NCBI GenBank assembly: GCA_030549775.1
Contig: CM060172.1
Span: forward strand, 60,740,023-60,804,022
Reading direction: 5' to 3'
Origin: Tamarix chinensis
Lineage: Eukaryota; Streptophyta; Magnoliopsida; Caryophyllales; Tamaricaceae
Length of the DNA stretch: 64,000 bases
Shown: piece by piece, positions 49,888-60,953 of the stretch
How the letters are laid out: each line of letters begins with the position of its first letter
Position numbering within the stretch: the stretch's first letter is position 1
Notes under the pieces: generated by a model
The model's database searches: none
Seen by the model: only the letters and a program-made list of their open reading frames with translations
Told to the model about the DNA's origin: nothing
Translations under genes and position numbers: made by a program

Positions 49888-52800
49888 ATGGCCAACAAAA
49901 ACATTGATAGGGATAGCAGTGATGAAGAAGGGAAGAGATGACCTACGATTATGAGAATTATCATAGACATGAGGAATATAGGAGAAGTAGTCAAGTTGGG
50001 ATGGAATACTTACAATATTCCCATCGGCCCTTACGCAGATATGTTCTTGACCTAAATTGCACTTGTGACCCGTAACCGTGTTCCTATCTCCTATAATAAT
50101 TGGAAGCAGGTTCCACAGGGTTATAAGAAGCATATTTGGTAGGAAATCACGGTAAATATACTATTTTATGTAATCATTTTTGTATGTCAAATGTTATTAA
50201 TTTTATTACATTAACATCGGTATACATCTACATGTCTTATTTTGCAGAGAGTGTTTAATATCCCAGAGAATAGGAAGAAATTGCTTCTTAGACATTGTGG
50301 GGAGCGTCTAAGAACCTTTAGGTCATATTTAGCTCGTAGAAAAATGTATAGAAAAAGGGATGGTTCTATACGACAGAACCCACCCAAACGATACGGTTTC
50401 ATCGATCAAGAAAGTTGGAACCAATTCATTACTTATCGTCTTACGGGGGATTTTAAGGTACTTGTTAGATAACAATTAAACTTTTTGTATCAATCCCAGT
50501 ATTATGGTTAATATTGAAATAACCATGTCATTATGTTTTGGCTTGTCACTTAGGAAAAAAGTACCCAAACTAAAGAGATTGCCAAGCAAAATAAATACCG
50601 GCATAATATGGCTCGCAAAGGCTATGCGGGCCTTGAAGAGGAGTTGGTATGCATTTTGTGATTATCTATTTACATGTAAATGTTGAATTTTATAATAATA
50701 TTCTTAATTAAGAATATTTTTTGATTTGTAGCTCCTAGCCCAAGACTTGGACCCATGTACCTCGTCCATCAATATTGGTACATTATGGAAGAAGGCTAGA
50801 GCAACAAGAGATGGATATGTTAATGAATATGTTGATGTTGCAGCCAAAAAAATTGTAAGTTTTTAAATAGCTAGAACCCTACTTAGTTTTCTTTTAGAAA
50901 ACTATTATATTATGCTTATTCCTATAAGTTAAATTTATAGGACGAACTTGAAACGTCAGAAGGTGAGGAGGTGGACCAATATAGCATTGTGTCCCAGGCT
51001 ACAGGAATTGTAGAACACCCTGGAAGACACAAGGGCCTTGGATTGGGTGTTACAAGAACGAGCATATGTGGTCGATCTCGTGGTTCTCGTATCACTAATG
51101 AGCAAGTCGCCATCCTCACCCAAAAATTGAATGTGGCATTTGAATGGATGGCAACAATGGAGCAAGAGTTGTCATTTATTAAATCTCAAGGGTATAAGCC
51201 ATCCGATTCAGTAGACCATGATCAGCTTCACATACCTAATGTAAATAGCGTCAGAGATAGTTGTGAAGCTGATGCATTTCTTTCTACTCTTCCCGAGGTA
51301 AGCATTACAAACTATGAATTGTTATTAAATGTATTCGGTGTAATAAATTATTAATAATGTGTAATCTTTTTGTTTAGGGTTTGAATAAATTTGACTTATT
51401 AGCGCATGACCTTTCAACAATTTTGGTGAAAGGAAGGGTCAGCATCAGTTACAGTACCGAAACGCAGACAATCTACGGGTATAATTTAGCCCTAAATACA
51501 AGGCCGGTGAGTATTGACACTCCAATCATTGGCAGTGCACACTTGCCTTGTTATAAAGAGGGCGATGAGGCAACCACAGTACTAGAAGCTCATGGAAGCT
51601 TCGTGGCTTGGCCTGCGGATCAAATACGTCTCACTACTGAAGAGGTATTGACATTTTACATCTTCATTAGACCTTGTTTAGTAGTTACACTATTCATACC
51701 TTTTCATATATATATATATATATATATATTTTATATGCTCAATATATATTTTGTTTAATATTATCAATTAAGGAATCAAAAAAGGAATCAAAAAATAAGA
51801 CTGCTTCTGCTAGTAAAACCAAGAGAGGTACTAGCAGAACGAGCAACACAAAACAGGGCGCTGCTAAAGGAAAGAGAGCTAAATCTGAAAAATCAGTTGC
51901 CCCACAAAAGATTCCTTCTTCAGATCATCAGCAAAGCCAACCTCCACCAACATTAGCTTTATTATATTTTTATGCCCAAAACTAGCTCAGGGACAATTAT
52001 ATTTTCATTGATTGTCGTCCTGAGTATGTTGGGAGGGACGATGCTACTTACATATTTTCGACGGCTGGCATAAGCGACATTTATAATCAAGAATGGATGT
52101 CAACCATAAGTGTCGCCGTCTATTTCACGTAAGTATTATTTCATTTTGAGATTTTAGTACTCTTAACTTATACAATTGGAATTTTTATGACCTCTTATAT
52201 GAGTTACTAGTTATTAACAAATATGCATTGTTTTTTGTCGGCCATAGGTTGGTAGCTACTCGAGCTGCGATGAAGGGAATGATGTCCTCTATTGTGTTTG
52301 TGTGCCCATACTACATAGATGACAGTAGTAAAATAATAGAGGGTAGGCACATAAACTATTTAGCGGATCGCATTTTGATTGAGGGACACAACAAGCTCTA
52401 TCTCATTCCTCACCTCGCAACTGAACATTGGGTTTTGTACGCCGTCCGACCTGATCTTAATAAAGTCTATGTGTTTGATTCCCTTCGAACCTATGACGTG
52501 CCTTTTGAAGTTGCTCGTCGTGGTGGGAAGGAATTTATCGACATGTTAGTATACTTTTCACTTCTTACTTCATTAGCTTATTTATACATATATATTCGCC
52601 TAGCTTTCATTATTTGAGGTATATATGCGTACTTACAATATTGTGTATCCAACTCTATTTATTAGGGCACTACGGACAGCGTATCAAAGGAGAGGTGGGA
52701 ATGGTGTCCCAGACCCAAAGAATGTTCAATACGAGCCTATCATAGTAAGTAGGAAGGCAACTATTTCGTATTTTATTTTAATTAAAATTAATATCTAATA

Positions 52801-53138
52801 GTTAGAGAGCTAACTGAATTCATTTGACAGTGTCCACAACAACAAAACGACAAAGATTTTGGATACTATGTATGTAGAGCAATGGATCTGATAGTCCAAA
52901 ATAGATCAGTCAACATAGATCCAAGCCATGTATGTTTTCTTTTCAATATTTTTCCATTAATGAATCATGACATATATGTTTGGTACTTGACGTAAGTGCT
53001 AACTGTATATTAATTAAAACTTGGGATTTGTAGTTTTTCACCGATGATTATGCACAAGGCCAGCAATACAATGTTGAAGAAATTGATGAAGTGAGAGAGC
53101 AATGGGCCAAGCATGTGCACTCATTCATTCGGTATTAG
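49888..53138 (+). pseudogene. Transposon-borne Ulp1 (C48-like) protease pseudogene, 11 exons
   Basis: Exons with GT-AG borders and continuous phase: 49888-50151, 50248-50457, 50554-50646, 50732-50854, 50941-51297, 51378-51644, 51773-52128, 52248-52544, 52666-52744, 52831-52929 and 53034-53138. Exons 1-5 carry the plant transposon N-terminal region (PISYNNWKQVP; RKGYAGLEEEL; then GLGLGVTRTS). Exon 7 has a Lys-rich linker. Exons 8-11 form the cysteine-protease domain: EHWVLYAV with the His, VFDSL with the Asp, CPQQQND with the Gln. The nucleophile position, normally Cys before GYYV, is Phe (52858-52860). In-frame stops are at 49939 (TGA), 50053 (TAA), 50140 (TAG) and 51983 (TAG). Splice sites are intact, so it may still be transcribed, but no full protein or active protease is expected. 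Confidence 0.8.
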
Positions 53139-53455
53139 GTAGAGATCTAGCTATATATTCTACATGCATGTTCAGGTTTGTATTTTGTCTATGTCTTTAA
53201 GTCTTCTAAGCTAGATTTATGAACATTTTTCTTTGGGGTGTAGAGCTACCAAGTTGTGGTATGCCTACTAATTTTGATTCTTGAGTATATATGTCCGATG
53301 TATTAACAAGGGATTGATTGAAATTATGGTGTGATTGCAGATTTGTTATCAATTGATGTTGTTTTACAATGCAGATTTGGTAATTATTTGAACATACAAC
53401 TGTGTATGTGGGCAGGAACAAAACTGCAAAAACTAAAAAAAAAACTGGAGTTTTA

Positions 53456-53711
53456 ATAACGGTTTTCATCAGAATCGTTATTAAAAATGTACATTTAATC
53501 TCAAATTTATGCTCGTTTAATACGTATTAGGGTTTAATAAATGCCTAAATAATGTCAGCAAGTGTAGTTGGATGATGTTTTAACAACGGTTTTTTTATAA
53601 CCGTTATTAAAACACTCTTTTTTAACAACAATTTTTCTGAAAAACCGTTATTAAACATGCATTTTATGCTCAAATTGGCGGTTTTTTTTTTAATATTTTT
53701 GATAACGGTTA
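53456..53711. repeat. 3' subterminal hairpin repeats of the CACTA-type element
   Basis: Units at 53456-53487, 53582-53613 and 53624-53655 match the 5' array. A last half unit, GATAACGGTT, is at 53700. Confidence 0.7.
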
Positions 53712-53719
53712 TGAACCCC

Positions 53720-54060
53720 AAAGTACAACACCAAACCCTAACCCATAAAAATAGGTCACGAGCCTTAAACACATTGCCTAAACCCTAAACCTAAAATAAA
53801 AATACTAGAGTAAGTGAAATAAACCCTAAAGACTAATACTTATACATAAATCCTAAACCCCTAAACTTAAAGCCCTAACTCTAAAATAAAACAAATCTAA
53901 AAACCTAAAATAAATGAAATAAACCCTAAACCCAATGTCATAAACCCAAACAAAAATCTTATAAACTTAATATAAAAAATAATAATAAAATATAGTATTA
54001 ATCATAAACCCTAAGCCTAAATCCCAAACATATATAAAAACCTAAAATAAAATAGAATAT
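53720..54060. repeat. Degenerate AAACCCTAAA tract
   Basis: Decayed CCCTAAA-like words mixed with AAAATAAA, just beyond the CACTA subterminal repeats. It resembles 43540-43690. Confidence 0.5.
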
Positions 54061-54069
54061 ATCCTAAAT

Positions 54070-56425
54070 CTATATAAAAAATAAGTGTAAAAGTATAGAA
54101 TAAAATAAATTTAAAAGGCCTAAAATAAATCATAAATATGAAATTATAGGCAATTTTGAAAAAAAAAATAAAAGAAATAGTAAAAAAAATATAAGCAACA
54201 TTTGGCTCTCATTCACCATTGTTGTTGGTGGAATTGTGCAAAAAATTTAAAATATGAAAAAATTTACCGATTGGGTATATAAAAAAATCCGGTCTAAAAT
54301 TTTAATTTTAATTCTCACTTAATTTTTTAACGAGCAATTTAACCCGTGCATTAAATTAAATATTATAAAGACGATGCATTACAAACGTAACGATCATCTT
54401 TATAAAGAAAAACAAACTTCTTTGTAAATTGAATTAGAGAGCCTTATTATAGCGTGTGTAGTTGATAAACCGCATCCAATGGTGGGTTTCCAACTGAGAT
54501 AACATTACAGTATCTCTTGTCACAGGGCAAAGATAAGGCATTAAATAAAATTATAAGGTGTGATTGGCGCAAAAGGCCCGGCAGTATAACGGTCGAAAGA
54601 GATCGCAACTCAACTATTATTAGTCTACTACATACATCGAGAAAACAATTAATGACCATAGAAATTTTCGCGCAAAAGGGTTTATTATTTTTTTTAATAA
54701 AAAGCCAACATGCATGTGGACGATCATTTGTGGTCAACGAATTAAATGATAGAAAAAATAAATAATAAGCATGATAATTTGAATGAATTAAAGAATCATT
54801 ATGTTGCCATGCATATATTATAGTATTTACGAGCAAACGTATGGGTCTTTCTTTCTTTTAAAAAAATAAAAAATAAAAAAACATTATGATTGATTGTTGA
54901 TCATGGTATAGAATCAACTCATGATTCAATTTGCCAAGCTGAAGTCCTTGATGGTGGCATAATCTTGGGTTAACATATTAATTAATCAAATTAAACCACC
55001 AACCTACAGGCAAGACTGACTGGGCAAAATAATAGAAAGTACGTATCTCATTTCTTTAATATCATTTTATATAAGAGAATAGAATATACTATGTGATATG
55101 TTAGACCATTAATACAGCTTTGTTATATATACATATATATAGTACATGAAAACTCTATATTTCAAAAAGCTTCATAAGAACTCGTAATATGAAAAAGCTT
55201 ACCCGACACTAAGGCTCATCATTATGATTTTTATTATTATTTGAAATGGCTATGCCTTTAGCGTAGAATGAACTCTGATCATCTACACGGTGTTTTCGCT
55301 TTTATAACATTTATTATTATTATTATGACTATTATTATTTACCGATAAATATTTTTATTTTTTATAATTATGATTATTATTATGATAATATTAATATCAT
55401 TAATATGATGATTTTTAACATTGAAAAAATTATTAGCATTATTTAATTAATTATCATAATAATTATTAATATAATAATATAAATGATAATATAGTTATTA
55501 TAATTAAAAATATTAGTATAATTATTATTAATATAATAAAAAATAAATAATTTTAACAATAGTGGTATTATAGTTATTATTAATATACAAAATAATAATT
55601 ATTGTTGATACTTTTAATAATAATGGCATTATAATTATTATGGTAATTATTATAATTATCATTATTAATTAAATTATTATGATATTTATGAATAAAAATT
55701 TTATAATTATAATCACTTAAAATATAATAATGATAATTATAATTATTAATATAGTTAAAACAATTTTAATTATTGTAATTATAATTATAACTATTATATT
55801 TATTATCATTTTTATTACCATTATGAATACAATTATAAATATTAGAAATTTTATTATAATTTTAGCATAATTTAATTATTACTATAATGATAATAATTGT
55901 TATTAATTATTAATATAAATAATGTTATAATGATAATTTTAATTATAAATATAACTATTAATATACTTTTATTTATATTTGTTATTCATTTAAATAATAT
56001 ATTTATTATAGTTATAATTATAAATAAAATAATTTTTATAAATATCAAAATATTTAATGTAATTACTTATAATAATAATTATTACTATAATTAAGTATAA
56101 TAATAATAATTATAAATATTATAATTTTAATGTAATAATAATAATTATAATTATTATTAATATAAATCTTATTTTCATTAGCTTTAATTAGATCAAATTT
56201 CAAAAATACTAATAAGATCATATTAAAAAAAATTAATTGAGAAAAATAGGAATTAAAAACTATAGTTTATATTATTTTGTCAATGCTTTTAGTTGAAAAG
56301 TTCTTTCTCATTTATTATTCAAAATTCAACTACTCTTATAACAAAATTTCAATTATCTTATTGCAATACCAACCGAAATATATAGATAACTTTTCATATA
56401 TGTGTGTGTGTAGGGATAAATTTTC
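54070..56425. other. Gene-free, extremely AT-rich DNA
   Basis: 55290-56180 is almost entirely AAT/ATT/ATA sequence without clean repeats. No gene, terminus or RNA gene is visible. Confidence 0.7.
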
Positions 56426-56429
56426 GGTG

Positions 56430-57200
56430 ACAAATTTGGTTTAATCCGACCTCATCCACACAAAATTTGACCCGATATAATATGAAAAATTCATCAATCT
56501 GACCCTAATAAAATCTGACCCAACACTAATCCGACCTATAGCTTACCCGACCCACTATCAAGCTGGCATGTCATTAATCCAACCTATCATCAATCTAACC
56601 CAGTTGAAAAAACTAAATTTGATATTAATCAATTATCATAAAAAAAATACACATATCATATTATTTATTTAAAGCTTTTAAAAATATATTACTTTATAAA
56701 ATTAAATTATTTTTCTTGCTTTTATTGTGGATTTACTTATTCACCAACGATATTCCAATTTTTACCAAATTAAAAAAACACAACATAAAAAAGTCATAAT
56801 AATAAACAAATAGCAATTAGTAACACATTATAATTCACATGTTTACATGAAATCAAACCTACTCCTTACTTAAGAGGTTAATATTGGTGTTTAATGTCTG
56901 ATTTGATCCAAATCTAAAGTGAGTGGATCCATCATTAGCTCAACCTGAACCCAACTCGACCCATCAAAACCTAAAAATGCCTAATTCGTCAAGTTAATCC
57001 AAACATAACATGTTGAATTAAGTGAAATACGAAATCATTCGAATACGAACTTGCTGAACCAAAATCTGACTCGACAAGCTAACCTTAAATAACCAAATCC
57101 GACCCAAATGTGAATTAGCTCAATCCGAACCAAACCCAATTTTTTAAATTAATCTAATATAATTCAAATCTGTTACTATCTAAACCCAAACCCTACCCCC
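56430..57200 (-). repeat. Unnamed GGGT-armed dispersed repeat, copy B
   Basis: The reverse complement aligns with 34640-35310 from arm to arm: ACCCGACC-type arms at 56430-56600 and 56890-57200 flank an AT-rich core at 56610-56860. CCGACC-type words continue to about 57310. Two inverted copies 21 kb apart show a mobile or formerly mobile family. Confidence 0.6.
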
Positions 57201-57309
57201 ATCCGAATAATAAGTGATCCAAAATGATTCAATCCAACCTACAATTGACCCGTACAAAAAAATGATCTACAAATAATTCGATCCCTAGATGATCCAATCT
57301 GCTGTAACA

Positions 57310-58905
57310 TAATCTAAACCCAGCCCTTCAAATCAGGTTGCCACCTATATCATATGTATGCATGTAGAGAGGGGGGGAGGGGTCGAGAGAGGGGGACAAA
57401 GGGACTGTTTGCGTGAGAGAGAAAGGGACAGTGGATCGATGAAAGAAATCATTGCTAGACAAACGTACAGTAAGCGAATCAACAGTTAAAGCCTTAATTT
57501 GCGCATCATACATTAACAATTATTATAAATTTAGAAAGTAAAAAATGATTAATCCACTTGATTTGTTCTTTTGAACATCATTAGGATGCATACATCCATA
57601 TTCGTTGGATGATGGAGCTTGAGGACTTCGAACGAGTAAATGATCGACTAGAAAGCTGATCCATAATCGCAACTAATTTTTTATTTATTTGTTATATCTA
57701 CTGTAATCGAACAGACGATCGAGAACGATCAAAATAATATATGATATGATAACTAAAAATAAGTAATTAAAATATTTTTTTAATTATCATTACTACTAGT
57801 AAAAATAATATTGTTTTAAGATTATGAACTGCTACTACTAATATCAAAGGGTAAAGTTGAAGAAAATATTTAAAATATACCTCGCAAAATGTAGATCGAC
57901 GCTTAAATAAAATGATGTTATATTTGCGAACGGAGCTGCTGCTAGTTTCAATTAATTAATGAGTAAGATTAAAGTTATAAATAACTACGTCCGCCGACAA
58001 ATGATTAACAATGTAAAAATAAAAATAGAGGGAGAAGGACAAGAGTACAGTGTGGAGAATAAACATACATCATTAGCGCGCGGCTGACTTAATGAAACAG
58101 CTCACGTAATGATAAGCTCATGAGTACATGATGAGACATGGGGAGACCGCCAGCATCTGTATTTTTTTTAAAAAAAATTTTTTATTGCATCGTCGATGGA
58201 ACCTGTAGAGGTGTATTTGTATTTATGTGATTTTTGAATTGCTACATGCTAGCAGTACTATATAAATTATTCATGCATAATTGACAAAATATCGAAATTA
58301 AAGGGGACCTTCGTGATATGAGAGAACAGCGAGACAGCATAATCCCCCGGCTCGGATAGATTTATATTTATATTAGAAAAATAATAATTAATAATATATT
58401 TATAGTATAATTTATTATAAAGTTGTTATGCTCATGATCATCATATTAAACATTATTATAGTTATCTCTTTACAAAAATCATATTTTCACTATACATTAA
58501 TTAAAAATAATAAAGATGCTAAACAAAATAAATATATAAACAAATTTAAATAAAACGTAGCCTATTATTATGGGATAAAGAAAGTAATATATTAGTACTC
58601 TAACTTGATCATAAGGTTAATCATTAAAATAAATAAGTATTACTATTATAAATAATTTTCTCCACAATTTTGACATCTTACTTTACTATTATTGTATTTA
58701 TATGAAAGTTGTTTGTCAGTTTCCGTGTTTAAGTTCTTATTTGGAGCTCTTTATTAAAATTAATTATTTACGATAACTACTTTTAGTAAGTAGATTCAAA
58801 CAATATGCAATTTAACAACTCATTCTCTTCTTGTACCTATATGGCCATGCATGTCATGCTCCCTGGTTTCACTACTCATTGGTAATTGTTGTTTCAATTC
58901 ACTAA
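57310..58905. other. Gene-free DNA
   Basis: A purine-rich GAGAGGG patch at 57365-57430; otherwise no gene or recognisable element. Confidence 0.55.
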
Positions 58906-59302
58906 TAGTATGTTTGGATGGGGGTAGATTGAGATAAATAATTCATCCCATTTGATGTATTTATTTTGTTATATTCACTTTGATCAAACTTTCATTATAA
59001 TTTATTCTATTTTTACCGCCTCCAAAATCAAAAGGTTATCGAGGAGAAGGGTAAACTTTAAGTAATCTTTTGCATTATGTTAACATCATTGCCCTAGATA
59101 TTAGGAACAAACAGGGTGAAAGGTAAAAATTAAGCAAGTTTTTGCTATACCTTAACGACATTGCATTTCCATTTTCCTACATTTACCCAATTCAATATTT
59201 TAAAATATTCATTCTGATTCACACTTATTTCCTTCACCTAGATTTACCCTTACCTTAATTCACCCATATTTAATCGAACCATAAAAAATCCAACCAACAC
59301 TA
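58906..59302. mobile_element. MITE-like element, about 400 bp
   Basis: The left end is TAGTATGTTTGGATGGGGG. The right end, reverse complemented, is TTAGTGTTGGTTGGATTT. The imperfect inverted ends and non-coding AT-rich interior resemble hAT-type MITEs. Confidence 0.45.
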
Positions 59303-59569
59303 AAAGAGTAGTTAGTGCGACAATAATGGAACAAAGAGGACACATTTTTATCTTAAGTCTTTTTTTATTATAATACAATATTCAAAATTTATATTACTTT
59401 AAATAAATATTTAAAAGTAATATTTTAAAAAAAAATTATTTTTATCAAATAAATATAATGTTTTGTTTGTCATCAACATTATCCCATCCTATACCACATT
59501 ACCAATTACCAAACGTCCTGCAGGATGGTCCTTATATTCCTTCTTGGAAAATGTCATTACGATTAAGGG

Positions 59570-59741
59570 GTTGTTTGATATGAGGTAATAGGGCTATAAA
59601 CAAGATTTCCATTAATTTATGACTTTTATGTCAAATATCTAAAAATAAATTTTTTTAATAAAGTACACATTTTAAACTTTATACAACATAAGAAAGTATA
59701 AATATTTTTTCCACTCCTATTACCCCCATATCAATTAGTAC
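59570..59741. mobile_element. MITE-like element, about 170 bp
   Basis: The left end is GTTTGATATGAGGTAATAGG. The right end, reverse complemented, is TAATTGATATGGGGGTAATAGG with its first bases less well matched. An inverted repeat of about 18 bp encloses AT-rich sequence. Confidence 0.55.
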
Positions 59742-59874
59742 TAAAAAGTTTAAAAAAAATAAAAGTTCCTTGAATCATTATAGTATCATACTTTTTTTTT
59801 CTTTCTTGATCATACATAATTGTCAACATGAACTAAGTTATTGTAACAAACTTTTTGTTGATAAATCTGCCACT

Positions 59875-60421
59875 CTAGAAATTCATTTCGGACAATTGAA
59901 CCTTTTCAAACTATTTCTTTTTAAGAACCAAAAAAATTTGTGCCAAAATAACAGATGCTAAGAAGAACAAAAGACCTTGAACGCGTAATGGATCTTGCAG
60001 TACTATTTCTGCATCTCCCTGACCAAATCCACCCACATTAGGATTACTTGTTAATGGTTGATCGAGTTTGATAGATTCACCTTCTGAAACAAGGAGTTCT
60101 GGACCTGGAGGAATAATATCAACTACTTGACGTCCATCTGATGCATATGCTTTGGTACTTTCATATCCACACTTTTATTTTTGTATAATTTTTTTTTACT
60201 AAACCCACTGCTATAGAATTATAAATGGTATTGTTACTCTTGCTTCTGTTGGGATAAAGTTAACCTATTCCCCTGTTCCCGCCTACGTATATTGGATATT
60301 TTAAGAAGTAAACATCCTTCTTAGTAGAAGGGTCGGGAGAAAGAATAGGAAAAGTGATTTTACTATATTTTTTCCCAAGAACCGGACCTACCACAAGAAT
60401 AATTTTTTGATTGGGGCGGTA
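59875..60421 (-). pseudogene. petA: Nuclear copy of plastid petA (cytochrome f), 3' part
   Basis: The minus strand encodes the C-terminal half of cytochrome f: [41 protein letters not shown], then [33 protein letters not shown] and LSEMNF with its stop at 59875-59877. In chloroplasts cytochrome f carries haem in the cytochrome b6f complex; this copy cannot, since the N-terminal half is cut off at 60421 by the LTR. It also has an in-frame TAA near 60268, a frameshifting deletion near 60170 and a stop replacing the Lys/Gln position before FEKVQ (about 59911). This is plastid-to-nucleus transfer DNA, moderately decayed. Plastid DNA may continue a little below 59875. Confidence 0.9.
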
Positions 60422-60953
60422 TGTCACGCCTTGACTTCTTTCTAAGCCAACTGTGTGCGGCACTTAGTCTTTTTCCACCTCCTTGGATGACTAAGTCAGC
60501 CTTCACTTCAAGAGACCTCACTTTTGAATGAGAGAACTTTGCTTAGCACCAAGCCTTAAGGACTCACAAGGAATCATACAAGAGAGTTTGAGAGAATGAG
60601 AGCTTTATTGAGAGAGTTGTTGAGAGCTTCCAACTTGTAGATGGTGGAAATGAGACCCCTCACCCCCTATTTATAGTTGAGGCCTCCTCCTCCCTCCATC
60701 CCGAGGAACATTCTATAGTGGACTAGATCATGATCCCTCTAGAATTCTCCATTAGAACACACTAGGATAATCTAGAGGCTTCCATACAAGTGTGTACAAA
60801 AGAGGATGGTTCTAGAGACATCCTCCTCTAGAACCATCTATACAATGGTAGAAGCCTCATACATCTTCTACAAGTATCTACACATATCCACATTATTCTA
60901 GAATGTTCTAGAATATTCCGCAAAAATGAAGGTGCTCAAAGCGAGCCGTGACA
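60422..60953 (-). mobile_element. 3' LTR of chromodomain Ty3/gypsy element (532 bp)
   Basis: The plus strand runs from TGTCACGCC to GCCGTGACA, so the LTR on the minus strand starts TGTCACGGC and ends GGCGTGACA, with inverted terminal bases. A polypurine tract (GTGAGGGAGGT on the minus strand, 60964-60954) abuts it. The petA copy flanks its outer end, with CGGTA (60417-60421) as the expected 5-bp target duplication. It has a TATA box at 60668-60675 (minus) and a heat-shock-element-like run at 60896-60918. Confidence 0.88.
60896..60918 (-). promoter_or_regulatory. Five-unit heat-shock-element-like motif in LTR U3
   Basis: Alternating TTC and GAA at 60896, 60901, 60906, 60911 and 60916 form five contiguous inverted nGAAn units, a textbook heat-shock-factor site. 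It lies about 220 bp upstream of the LTR TATA box. Looser TCTAGAA words recur through the LTR. Function is inferred from sequence only. Confidence 0.5.

Larger units (their letters stand above)
48366..53712 (+). mobile_element. CACTA-type element with hairpin subterminal repeats
   Basis: The left terminus is CACTACTACGAAAAC at 48366. Subterminal units of about 32 bp, AATAACGGTT...AACCGTTATTAAAA, each self-complementary, lie at 48386-48682 (six) and 53456-53711 (three full and one partial). Between them is a gene with a long leader and a decayed Ulp1-type coding region. No TNPD-type transposase is present, so it is non-autonomous or has lost that gene. The expected right end (TTTTCGTAGTAGTG) was not found; the right boundary is the last subterminal unit. 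Confidence 0.65.

Noticed and set aside
53720..54060. Interstitial telomere array
   Set aside because: Words are too degenerate and irregular to call a telomere-derived array; listed only as telomere-like.
59875..60421. Functional petA or plastid contamination
   Set aside because: Stops, a deletion, and direct junction to a nuclear retrotransposon LTR show it is a nuclear pseudogene.
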